A stretch of DNA of 10,620 nt from Chloroflexota bacterium (GCA_025450375.1 JANWHO010000345.1:1-10620); one strand, 5' to 3'. Counted from the first letter of the stretch, positions 1-5,556 are shown. Made by a program: numbers and translations. Notes: generated by a model not told the origin, from the sequence alone.

Positions 1-2027
1 CCGCGGAGCCAGGCGCGCAGACCAGGATCCTCGATGGGGAAAAGGGTCTCCACCCGGCGGTCCAGGTTCCGCGGCATCAGGTCGGCGCTGCCGAGTTGTA
101 TTTCCTCCTCGCCGCCGTTGTGGAAGTAGTAGATGCGGCTATGCTCAAGGAATCGGCCCACGATGCTAGTGACCCGAATGGTCTCGGAGACCCCCGGAAC
201 TCCAGGGACCAGGCAACACACGCCGCGCACCAGCAGGTCAATCGTGACCCCCACCTGGGACGCGCGATAGAGGGCCTGGATAATCTCCGCGTCCACCAGG
301 GAGTTCATCTTGAGAATAAGCCGGCCGCCGCCGCTCGCCCGGTGGACGGCGATCTCCCGCTCGATCCGCTCAAGGAAGCTGGAGCGGAGGCTGACTGGGC
401 CTACCAGGAGGCGCCGGTAGGTGGACTGGGTGGAATAGCCGGTAAGATAGTTAAACAGATCGGAGGCATCCGCCCCCAACTCCGGATTGCAGGTGAGGAG
501 GCCCAGATCGGTGTAGATGCGGGCCGTGGTCGCGTTATAGTTGCCCGTACCCAGATGGACATACCGGCGAATCCCGTCTTGCTCCTTCCGCACCACCAGG
601 GCAATTTTGGCGTGCGTCTTCAGGCCCACCATCCCGTACGCCACATGCACGCCCGCCCGCTCCAGGGATCGCGCCCATTCGATGTTATTCTCCTCGTCCC
701 AGCGGGCTTTGAGCTCTACCAGCACCGCGACCTGTTTGCCCTGCCCGGCCGCCTCCATCAGGGCATCGACCACCGGCGCGTGACTTCCTACCCGATAGAG
801 GGTCTGCTTGATTGCCAGAACCTGCGGATCACGCGCGGCGGTCTGGATCAGATCCACGAGCGGCGTGAACGAATCGAAGGGATGATGCAGCAGCACGTCC
901 TGCCGCTTGATTGCCTCGAACACGTCCTCTCCGGCGGAGCGGAGCGCGTGCGGCACGCGGGGCGCGAATGGCGGATCCTTGAGATCCGGGCGATCCAGGC
1001 GGAGCAATTCGCTGAGATCCGCCAGCCCGAGCGGCCCATCCTCGGCATAGACATCGTCGGGGCCGATGCGGAGGTTGCTGGCCAGGAGGGTTCGGAGCCG
1101 CGCGGGCATGGTCGTTTCCACCGTAAGTTGCACCACCGAGCCGAATCGCCGCTCGAGCAGGCTTGCCTCCACCGAACGCGAGAGATCCGCCGCCTCATCC
1201 TCCTGGATCTCGATATCGGCGTCTCGGATCACCCGGAAGGCATACGATTCCACCACTTCCAGACCGGGGAAGAGGGCCGGCAGATGCGCCGCCACCAGTT
1301 GTTCCAGCCAGATGAAGGTCTGCGGGCGGCGGGCGGCGGTTGTGAGCGCGTCGCTCCCAGGGCGATGGACCGGCACCAGGCGCGGGAGGACGCTCGGAAT
1401 CTTGATCCGCGCGAATCGCTCCCCTTCCTTAGGGTCGGTGACTGTCACCGCCAGATTCAGGCTCAGGTTGGAAATGTGAGGGACCGGATGGCCGGGATCA
1501 AAAGCTAGAGGAGTGAGGACGGGGAAAATCTCGCGCTCGAAATACTCCTTGAGCGCGGCCTGTTCAGCGGAGCGGAGCGCGGCAAGCTCCGTGATGCGCA
1601 CTCCCTGCTCGGCCAGAGCCGGGCTGATCTGGTGCGTAAAGAGGGCACGTTGCTCGATGGCCAGCGGCTCCAGGGCTTTCCGGATCTCCAGCAGTTGCTC
1701 GCTGACCGTCAGGCCATCCGGCGCCGCCTCGGTAACTCCGGATTGCAACTGTTCCTTCAGACCGGAAAGACGGATCATAAAGAATTCGTCGAGATTGGAA
1801 TTATAGATGGAGAGGAATTTGACCCGCTCAAGCACCGGGTGGCGCGGATCGGCGGCATCCTCCAGAACCCGGCGATTAAACTCGATCCAACTCAGCTCAC
1901 GGTTGATATACAGCTCAGGCCGGGAAAGGTCGCCGTGCGGATTGGGAGTCGCTCCTTCATGGGCGGCAGGATTCTCCACGGGGGTACTGATGGGCACCGG
2001 GACCGTTACCGTGTGTGGGGTTGCCAT
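1..2027 (-). CDS. ppk1: Polyphosphate kinase 1 (PPK1), 3' end cut off by the window edge, left copy
   Basis: Reversibly transfers the ATP gamma-phosphate to a growing polyphosphate chain through phosphohistidine; it is a membrane-associated or cytosolic enzyme of phosphate storage and stress response. Translation gives 675 residues with no stop before the edge. The N domain starts near residue 40 (YINRELSWIEFNRRVLE, then YNSNLDEFFMIR around 75-86). The catalytic part has QTLYR (R412), ELKARWDEENN (R442), KTHAK (H472) and LEHSRIYYFHN (H629). These sit at a constant +37 offset from the E. coli residues recalled as R375, R405, H435 and H592, so both key histidines and both magnesium/phosphate-site arginines are present. 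About 50 C-terminal residues are missing, judged from E. coli PPK1 (about 688 residues). The start ATG at 2025-2027 precedes an unconserved extension of about 38 residues and has no clear Shine-Dalgarno sequence. The gene is divergent from the DoxX-like gene. Confidence 0.96.
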   Translation of the reverse strand, partial: MATPHTVTVPVPISTPVENPAAHEGATPNPHGDLSRPELYINRELSWIEFNRRVLEDAADPRHPVLERVKFLSIYNSNLDEFFMIRLSGLKEQLQSGVTEAAPDGLTVSEQLLEIRKALEPLAIEQRALFTHQISPALAEQGVRITELAALRSAEQAALKEYFEREIFPVLTPLAFDPGHPVPHISNLSLNLAVTVTDPKEGERFARIKIPSVLPRLVPVHRPGSDALTTAARRPQTFIWLEQLVAAHLPALFPGLEVVESYAFRVIRDADIEIQEDEAADLSRSVEASLLERRFGSVVQLTVETTMPARLRTLLASNLRIGPDDVYAEDGPLGLADLSELLRLDRPDLKDPPFAPRVPHALRSAGEDVFEAIKRQDVLLHHPFDSFTPLVDLIQTAARDPQVLAIKQTLYRVGSHAPVVDALMEAAGQGKQVAVLVELKARWDEENNIEWARSLERAGVHVAYGMVGLKTHAKIALVVRKEQDGIRRYVHLGTGNYNATTARIYTDLGLLTCNPELGADASDLFNYLTGYSTQSTYRRLLVGPVSLRSSFLERIEREIAVHRASGGGRLILKMNSLVDAEIIQALYRASQVGVTIDLLVRGVCCLVPGVPGVSETIRVTSIVGRFLEHSRIYYFHNGGEEEIQLGSADLMPRNLDRRVETLFPIEDPGLRAWLR

Positions 2028-2042
2028 ATGGAACTTATCCAA

Positions 2043-2048
2043 ATCATA
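2043..2048 (-). promoter_or_regulatory. Possible -10 element for ppk1 (left copy)
   Basis: TATGAT on the minus strand matches five of six bases of the TATAAT consensus and ends 15 bases before the ppk1 start codon. No convincing -35 hexamer was found 16-18 bases upstream. If used, transcription would begin about 7-9 bases before the ATG, leaving a very short leader, in keeping with the absence of a Shine-Dalgarno sequence. Confidence 0.35.
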
Positions 2049-2135
2049 GTCGCCTACCCGCGGCACGCTCGCTCGCCATGCGCCCCAGGGGGGTCGCTTA
2101 CGGATGCTTGTCGGGAGCATGCCCGTACCGTACCC

Positions 2136-2141
2136 TATACC
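2136..2141 (+). promoter_or_regulatory. Possible -10 element for the DoxX-like gene (left copy)
   Basis: TATACC, within TACCCTATAC, lies five bases upstream of the ATG at 2147, which also lacks a Shine-Dalgarno sequence. A start point at or next to the ATG would give a leaderless mRNA. No good -35 box is seen; TTGTCG at 2109-2114 is too far away at 21 bases. An imperfect ATGCT-N7-AGCAT inverted repeat at 2104-2120 lies just upstream and could be an operator. All of this is tentative. Confidence 0.25.
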
Positions 2142-2146
2142 TCGAT

Positions 2147-2689
2147 ATGATAACAATCGGGCCGCGCTCTCGCTATCTCGCCCTGGCCTTCCGCCTCTTC
2201 CTGGCGGTCGTCTTTCTGATCGCGGGCGGCAGCAAGCTTGCCCACGCCAACCTGTTCGTGGACACGGTCAAGGGCTACAAGATGTTGCCTGGCTCCTTGG
2301 TCCGCCCTTTCGGCCTGGCCCTCCCCTGGATCGAGGTTCTGGTTGGTCTCTACCTCCTGGTTGGCCTATTCACCCGCCTGGCCGCCCTTGCCGCGGGCGT
2401 GTTCCTGGTGATCTTTCTCTTCGCCCTTGGGGTGCAGATAGCGCACGGGCATACCGGAGATTGTGGCTGCGTGGTCGGGATCGACAATCCCGTGATCACC
2501 GCCTTTATCGGGGGTAACAACATCGGCCCGTGGGATCTGATCCGCGACAGTATTCTCGTCCTGATGGCCGCCTTCGTAGCTCTCGCGCCCCGGCCGTTGC
2601 TGGCGGTGGACGGCTGGCTCCAGGCTCGGCGGGAGGCGGAGGAGGATCAGTATTACGAGCACGACGCGGCGGGCTCGCCGGTCGCTTGA
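2147..2689 (+). CDS. MauE/DoxX-type redox-associated membrane protein, left copy
   Basis: A 180-residue integral membrane protein with four predicted helices at about residues 10-28, 52-74, 78-98 and 131-147. The loop after helix 3 holds HTGDCGCV (C106, C108), and GPWDLIRD (128-134) precedes helix 4. The CGC loop plus GPW-x-LIRD pattern is typical of the MauE/DoxX family, whose members are thought to support disulfide or quinone redox chemistry at the membrane; the substrate here is unknown. Conserved FLIAGGSKL (23-31) ends helix 1. The tail is charged (RREAEEDQYYEHD). ATG 2147 is chosen because an upstream in-frame extension to 2015 would overlap ppk1 and adds unconserved residues. It is divergent from ppk1, and 108 bp separate it from the clpS-like gene, so it may be a single-gene unit or the first gene of the cluster. 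Confidence 0.85.
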   Translation: MITIGPRSRYLALAFRLFLAVVFLIAGGSKLAHANLFVDTVKGYKMLPGSLVRPFGLALPWIEVLVGLYLLVGLFTRLAALAAGVFLVIFLFALGVQIAHGHTGDCGCVVGIDNPVITAFIGGNNIGPWDLIRDSILVLMAAFVALAPRPLLAVDGWLQARREAEEDQYYEHDAAGSPVA

Positions 2690-2744
2690 GCGGATGGCGG
2701 CCCGTGGGATAGCGCGGTCCGGCCCCACATGCGGGGCAATGCAG

Positions 2745-2750
2745 TATCCT
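2745..2750 (+). promoter_or_regulatory. Weak -10-like element before the ClpS-like gene (left copy)
   Basis: TATCCT (four of six consensus bases) lies 47 bases upstream of ATG 2798. A GC-rich hairpin, GCCCC-N6-GGGGC (2722-2737), lies just upstream where a -35 box would be, and no -35 match is seen. This 108-bp gap is the likeliest place for the promoter of the downstream cluster, but the element itself is weak. Confidence 0.22.
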
Positions 2751-2797
2751 AGTAGGTGGATTTTGTCGAGCCTGCTTGCACCATACCCGGAGCCGCC

Positions 2798-3091
2798 ATG
2801 AGTACGACCACTCTACCGGATCAGGAACTGCTGGAACGCCTTCGCGCTAAACTGACCCGCCCCTACCGGGTGATCATTCATGATGATCCGATCCATACCT
2901 ACCATCAGGTGGCGGTGGCGGTGGCGCGAACGGTTCCCGGCAAGACCTATGAGGATGGCTGGGAGATCGCGACCCTGGTCGATACCACCGGCCTGGCGAT
3001 TGCCGCTACCTGCCCCAAGGAGCCGGCCGAGCACTATCGCGAGCGTTTCGAGGTGACCTACGGACTGACCAGCACCATCGAACCTGTGTGA
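2798..3091 (+). CDS. clpS: Divergent ClpS-like Clp protease adaptor, left copy
   Basis: ClpS binds the N-domain of ClpA or ClpC and delivers N-degron substrates to ClpP. The 97-residue product has the ClpS core from about residue 23 (PYRVIIHDDPIHTYHQVAVA) through a helix, a VDTTGLA turn (61-67), EPAEHYRERF (75-84) and a terminal GLTSTIEP. This order and length fit the family (about 85-110 residues). Two pocket positions differ from classical ClpS: the Asn of the N-D-D/N-D-P motif is D29, and the His of VHxxGxA is D62, so amino-terminal residue recognition may be lost or altered. ATG 2798 is preferred over the in-frame GTG at 2756 because GGAG (2789-2792) sits five bases upstream and the family core does not need the extra 14 residues. 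It is probably the first gene of a cluster with the MBL, ferredoxin and deacetylase genes. Family assignment is good; function as an N-degron adaptor is uncertain. Confidence 0.82.
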   Translation: MSTTTLPDQELLERLRAKLTRPYRVIIHDDPIHTYHQVAVAVARTVPGKTYEDGWEIATLVDTTGLAIAATCPKEPAEHYRERFEVTYGLTSTIEPV

Positions 3092-3145
3092 TTCGCCCCG
3101 CCTCTCGCGGTGGCCCACCGTTATCTCTCAGAGGAGCCGCAAACC

Positions 3146-3736
3146 ATGAGCGTGCCGCGAATTCAGTCCCTGTCGGTAGGGCCGATGGACAACAATGTCT
3201 ACATTCTCACCTGCCCGGATACCGGGAAACGGGCCCTGATCGATCCCGCCAACGAGGCGGACGCCATTCTCGATGCCCTGGGCACCCCGGCCCTGGAGTA
3301 TATCCTCCTCACCCATGGCGATACGGATCACATTCTGGCCCTGGATGAGATCCGGGCCGCCTCCGGCGCCCCGGTGGCGATCCACCCGGACGACCTCCCT
3401 ATGCTGGGCGGGCGGACGGTGGATTTCTCGCTCCGGGAAGGCGAGGATATCCACTTCGGCAACGTGACCTTGCAAGTGTTTCATACCCCCGGTCACACGG
3501 CTGGCGGGGTGTGCTTCTACTCCGCCCCCTATCTGATCGACGGCGATACGCTGTTCCCCGGCGGCCCCGGCAATACTCAACGCGAGGGCGGCGATTTTCC
3601 CTTGATTATCGAGGGGATTCGGAGCAAGCTGTTCACCCTGCCTGATGACACGGTAGTCTATCCGGGGCATGGGAAAAGCACCACGATCGGCGCCGAGCGC
3701 CCGCATCTGCAAGAGTGGATTGACCGCGGCTTCTAG
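3146..3736 (+). CDS. MBL-fold metallo-hydrolase, glyoxalase II-like, left copy
   Basis: A 196-residue cytosolic metallo-beta-lactamase-fold hydrolase. The metal-binding motifs appear in order: THGDTDH (H57, D59, D61, H62), HTPGHT (H117), LIDGDTLF (D132, D134) and VYPGHG (H175). The second His of the canonical HxHxDH is Asp, giving HxDxDH; this variant is known in some MBL subfamilies, so the enzyme may still bind one or two metals. The length and the PGHG ending resemble YcbL/glyoxalase II-like proteins that hydrolyse thioesters, but the substrate cannot be read from the sequence. ATG 3146 follows GAGGAG (3131-3136) by nine bases; the upstream in-frame GTG at 3110 lacks such a site. It lies 54 bp after clpS and 21 bp before the ferredoxin gene, consistent with co-transcription. 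Confidence 0.92.
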   Translation: MSVPRIQSLSVGPMDNNVYILTCPDTGKRALIDPANEADAILDALGTPALEYILLTHGDTDHILALDEIRAASGAPVAIHPDDLPMLGGRTVDFSLREGEDIHFGNVTLQVFHTPGHTAGGVCFYSAPYLIDGDTLFPGGPGNTQREGGDFPLIIEGIRSKLFTLPDDTVVYPGHGKSTTIGAERPHLQEWIDRGF

Positions 3737-3757
3737 ACGCGGGAAGGAGGGCGCGCC

Positions 3758-3976
3758 ATGAAATTTAGGATCAGTCGGGGCGCCTGTATCGGCAACGGGC
3801 GCTGCGTGGACGTGGCGCCCGAGGTGTTCGCGCTCGACCAGTTTAACAAAGCGGTGGTCGTCAATCCCTCGGGCGCGGACGAAGAGAAGATCATGGACGC
3901 GGCGCAGGCATGCCCCGTGCAAGCGGTAATCGTCACCAATGACGACGGGAAAAGACTATACCCGGTGATCGAGTAG
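3758..3976 (+). CDS. Three-cysteine ferredoxin, probably [3Fe-4S] type, left copy
   Basis: A 72-residue soluble electron carrier. The cluster ligands visible are C10 and C16 in RGACIGNGRC and C52 in AACPVQAV-like AQACPVQAV. The position that holds the second Cys in [4Fe-4S] relatives is N13, so a [3Fe-4S] cluster, or [4Fe-4S] with a non-Cys ligand, is expected, as in the small ferredoxins that feed cytochromes P450 and other oxidoreductases. The intervening APEVFALD segment is typical of that group. The start is secure: AAGGAGG (3744-3750) lies seven bases upstream of ATG. No partner oxidoreductase gene is present in the window. The stop codon (3974-3976) is inside the left stem of a strong hairpin. 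Confidence 0.93.
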   Translation: MKFRISRGACIGNGRCVDVAPEVFALDQFNKAVVVNPSGADEEKIMDAAQACPVQAVIVTNDDGKRLYPVIE

Positions 3977-4010
3977 GCTTGCCCGATGGGCAGGGCTACT
4001 CGATCACCGG
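3962..4010 (+). terminator. Near-perfect 49-base hairpin over the ferredoxin stop codon (left copy)
   Basis: Bases 3962-3976 (CCGGTGATCGAGTAG) pair perfectly with 3996-4010, and the inner TGCCC-GAT-GGGCA (3980-3992) continues the stem after one mismatch (3977/3995) and one G-T wobble. No T-tract follows on the plus strand, and the ribosome-binding site of the next gene starts four bases later. It may be a partial terminator, an mRNA-stabilising element or an attenuator between ferredoxin and deacetylase. A short TTTT run follows it on the minus strand, but no gene there needs termination. Confidence 0.7.
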
Positions 4011-4024
4011 ACGAGAGGAAAAAG

Positions 4025-4885
4025 ATGGCTGACGCACTGACTTTTATGGCGATTCATGCCCACCCCGACGATGAGGTGTTCGGCACTGGCGGGACGTTCG
4101 CGCGGTATGCCGCGCAAGGCATCCACACCGTTTTGGTCACCTGCACCGGAGGGGAGGAGGGTGAGATCGTCGACCCCACCATGGTGGTGGAGGAGGTGAA
4201 GCCACGGCTGGCCGACGTGCGTCTGCAAGAGCTGCGATGCGCCGCGGAGAAGTTGGGGATCGAGACCCTGGCGATGCTTGGCTACCGTGATTCGGGGATG
4301 GCCGGCACCCCCGGCAATCAGAACCCCATCAGTTTCCACATGGCCGATATGGACGAGGCCACGGAGCGGCTGGTCCGCTTGATTCGCAGGCACCGGCCCC
4401 AGGTGCTGGTCAGCTACGACGAGAATGGCAGCTACGGCCATCCGGATCACATCAAAGCCTATCACATCACCAGGCTGGCCTTTGACGCGGCTGGCGATTC
4501 CTCACGATTTCCCGAGGCGGGCCCGCCCTGGCAGCCGCAAAAGCTCTACGAGGCCGGGATCACGCGCGGCCAGATGGAGCGATGGCTTAAAGCGGCTCAG
4601 GAGGCCGGGATCGATATCCCCTGGCTCCGCGAACGGGCGGAGAACCCTACCCCGCGGGGATTGCCGCAGGAGAAGGTCACGACCACGGTGCTGATCGGTG
4701 ACTATCTCGACCAGAAACAGGCCGCCTTCCGGTGCCATCGCAGCCAGATTCGCGATGATAGCCCAATGCTGGCCTTTCCCGCCGAAATAGCTCGCAAAGC
4801 CTTCGTGGACGAGTGCTTTGTCCGCGTCCGCTCCCTGGTGGACGCGCCTCTCCCGGAAGACGATCTCTTCGCCGGCTTGCGCTAA
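4025..4885 (+). CDS. LmbE/PIG-L deacetylase, mycothiol-conjugate-amidase-like, left copy
   Basis: A 286-residue zinc-dependent N-deacetylase/amidase of the LmbE-like family. Seen in order: AHPDDE (12-17; H13, D15, D16), TCTGGEEGEI (39-48), LGYRDSGM (85-92), GSYGHPDH (135-142; H139, H142) and HRSQI (238-242). H13, D16 and H142 should be the zinc ligands and D15 the general base, as in MshB/Mca. LGYRDSGM and the C-terminal HxSQ are closer to mycothiol S-conjugate amidase (Mca) than to plain GlcNAc deacetylases. If the host does not make mycothiol, the substrate is another sugar or thiol conjugate. ATG 4025 is preferred over ATG 3986 because AGAGGA (4014-4019) lies five bases upstream and the earlier ATG is in the hairpin loop. 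Length is normal for the family (about 290-300). Confidence 0.93.
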   Translation: MADALTFMAIHAHPDDEVFGTGGTFARYAAQGIHTVLVTCTGGEEGEIVDPTMVVEEVKPRLADVRLQELRCAAEKLGIETLAMLGYRDSGMAGTPGNQNPISFHMADMDEATERLVRLIRRHRPQVLVSYDENGSYGHPDHIKAYHITRLAFDAAGDSSRFPEAGPPWQPQKLYEAGITRGQMERWLKAAQEAGIDIPWLRERAENPTPRGLPQEKVTTTVLIGDYLDQKQAAFRCHRSQIRDDSPMLAFPAEIARKAFVDECFVRVRSLVDAPLPEDDLFAGLR

Positions 4886-4904
4886 ACCCCCTTGTCTCCT
4901 CCGT

Positions 4905-4952
4905 CACGGCAAAGGCCGATGGATCCTTATGGATCCATCGGCCTTTGCCGTG
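4905..4952 (+). terminator. Perfect 22-bp-stem hairpin after the deacetylase gene (left copy)
   Basis: The arms 4905-4926 and 4931-4952 are perfect reverse complements around a TTAT loop. The stem starts 20 bases after the TAA stop, which suits a transcription terminator for the cluster. The following bases (GCTTGTAATG) have no U-tract, and neither does the minus-strand exit, so it would be an atypical terminator or a 3'-end stabiliser. Each arm holds the palindrome GGATCC. Confidence 0.75.
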
Positions 4953-4954
4953 GC

Positions 4955-4983
4955 TTGTAATGACAGGCCCATTGTGAGAAAAT
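4955..4983 (+). promoter_or_regulatory. Possible sigma-70-type promoter for the small-protein gene (left copy)
   Basis: TTGTAA (4955-4960, four of six -35 bases) and GAAAAT (4978-4983, four of six -10 bases) are separated by 17 bases. It starts just after the hairpin and would give a leader of about 88 bases before GTG 5078. That leader contains GCGGGC-N7-GCCCGC (4995-5013), a six-bp hairpin. The match is moderate. Confidence 0.3.
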
Positions 4984-5064
4984 GGCAGGGTATCGCGGGC
5001 GATGACTGCCCGCTGCCGCGCTCGTTTCGCCGCCCGACGCCGCGGTGAGGCGCGGGCCACCCAT

Positions 5065-5070
5065 GGAGGT
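5065..5070 (+). promoter_or_regulatory. Ribosome-binding site that sets the GTG start of the small protein (left copy)
   Basis: GGAGGT lies seven bases before GTG 5078. It falls within the codons that would follow ATG 5063, which itself has no Shine-Dalgarno sequence, so GTG 5078 is the better start. Confidence 0.7.
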
Positions 5071-5077
5071 AAACATT

Positions 5078-5260
5078 GTGATCGACTCCCAAGCGTCTCA
5101 ATGGTATGAGAATCTCTCGGAGACAGAGCGGCATGATTGTGCCGCTGACCTGACCGATGCCTATTTTTCGGCGCTTTCCGCCGATAATTGGCGTGAGTTT
5201 CAGACGCTTGTCCGGCAGTGGCTCGATCGGGCCGAGGAGAAGCAGCCCGTCGCCGTCTGA
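5078..5260 (+). CDS. Small protein of unknown function (60 residues), left copy
   Basis: The family is not recognised. From the GTG start the product is 60 residues, acidic in the middle (ENLSETERHDCAADLTD), with three tryptophans (W9, W38, W48), one cysteine (C21) and a helix-favouring composition; no signal peptide or membrane segment is seen. NWREFQTLVRQWLDRAEE (37-54) looks like an amphipathic helix. It resembles small helical regulatory or antitoxin-sized proteins only in size; no partner toxin is present. It lies 192 bp after the deacetylase, beyond a strong hairpin, so it probably has its own promoter. A longer in-frame reading from ATG 5063 or GTG 5045 is possible but less likely because of the ribosome-binding site position. 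Its stop is 50 bp from the symmetry axis. Confidence 0.6.
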   Translation: MIDSQASQWYENLSETERHDCAADLTDAYFSALSADNWREFQTLVRQWLDRAEEKQPVAV

Positions 5261-5290
5261 TCGGCGCGTCGCGCGACACGGAAGAGTGTG

Positions 5291-5330
5291 CGGCAGGCGG
5301 GTTCCCTTTCGAAAGGGAACCCGCCTGCCG
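5291..5330. repeat. Symmetry axis of the palindrome; possible natural hairpin
   Basis: The innermost 40 bases are a perfect palindrome centred on TTTCGAAA, GC-rich on the outside (CGGCAGGCGGG). It lies about 30 bases after the small-protein stop, where a terminator would be expected. A natural hairpin here could have caused an assembler to fold back onto the opposite strand. Because the palindrome continues for 5.3 kb on each side, the true limits of any natural hairpin cannot be set from this sequence. The 100 bases between the two small-protein stops (5261-5360) hold nothing else apparent. Confidence 0.6.
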
Positions 5331-5360
5331 CACACTCTTCCGTGTCGCGCGACGCGCCGA

Positions 5361-5543
5361 TCAGACGGCGACGGGCTGCTTCTCCTCGGCCCGATCGAGC
5401 CACTGCCGGACAAGCGTCTGAAACTCACGCCAATTATCGGCGGAAAGCGCCGAAAAATAGGCATCGGTCAGGTCAGCGGCACAATCATGCCGCTCTGTCT
5501 CCGAGAGATTCTCATACCATTGAGACGCTTGGGAGTCGATCAC
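5361..5543 (-). CDS. Small protein of unknown function, right copy
   Basis: Identical mirror of the 60-residue gene at 5078-5260, with GTG start at 5541-5543. The two copies converge on the axis tail to tail, 100 bp apart. Probably not an independent locus. Confidence 0.58.
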   Translation of the reverse strand: MIDSQASQWYENLSETERHDCAADLTDAYFSALSADNWREFQTLVRQWLDRAEEKQPVAV

Positions 5544-5550
5544 AATGTTT

Positions 5551-5556
5551 ACCTCC
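5551..5556 (-). promoter_or_regulatory. Ribosome-binding site of the small protein (right copy)
   Basis: GGAGGT on the minus strand, seven bases before the GTG start at 5543; mirror of 5065-5070. Confidence 0.68.

Larger units (their letters stand above)
1..5310 (+). repeat. Left arm of a perfect 10,620-bp inverted repeat
   Basis: This half is followed immediately by its exact reverse complement. The first 20 and last 20 bases of the window are reverse complements, every gene boundary maps to 10621 minus its coordinate, and all intergenic hairpins and promoters are mirrored. No mismatch was found in any segment compared by eye. The axis lies between 5310 and 5311, inside TTTCGAAA. There is no spacer, unlike most natural large inverted repeats. 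The simplest reading is a fold-back or assembly artefact, so this arm alone probably represents the genome. Confidence 0.97.

Noticed and set aside
96..1508. A 470-codon open frame on the plus strand (mirrored at 9113-10525 minus)
   Set aside because: It is antisense to ppk1, whose frame encodes a clear PPK1 with all catalytic residues. The antisense product is low-complexity, rich in His, Arg and Gly, with no recognisable domain: a GC-rich shadow.
2015..2146. N-terminal extension of the DoxX-like protein from 2015
   Set aside because: It would overlap the ppk1 start region and add 44 residues without membrane or family character; ATG 2147 leads directly into the first helix.
3128..3922. A 264-codon open frame on the minus strand opposite the MBL and ferredoxin genes (mirrored at 6699-7493)
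   Set aside because: It covers two well-supported genes on the other strand, has no domain signature and no ribosome-binding site that outcompetes them.
5078..5260. The small protein as an antitoxin of a toxin-antitoxin pair
   Set aside because: Size fits, but there is no adjacent toxin frame and no DNA-binding motif could be recognised.
5291..5330. Protelomerase-type telomere resolution site at the axis
   Set aside because: A hairpin replicon end would look like this when read through, but no protelomerase or plasmid/phage gene is present and all neighbours are housekeeping or metabolic. It is kept only as a minor alternative under the palindrome finding.
4677..5464. Long minus-strand frames across the deacetylase end and the axis (4677-5333 and 4904-5464, with mirrors)
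   Set aside because: They run through the 22-bp hairpin, overlap the small-protein gene and in part cross the symmetry axis, so they depend on the palindrome. The products are Arg/Ser/Pro-rich with no domain.
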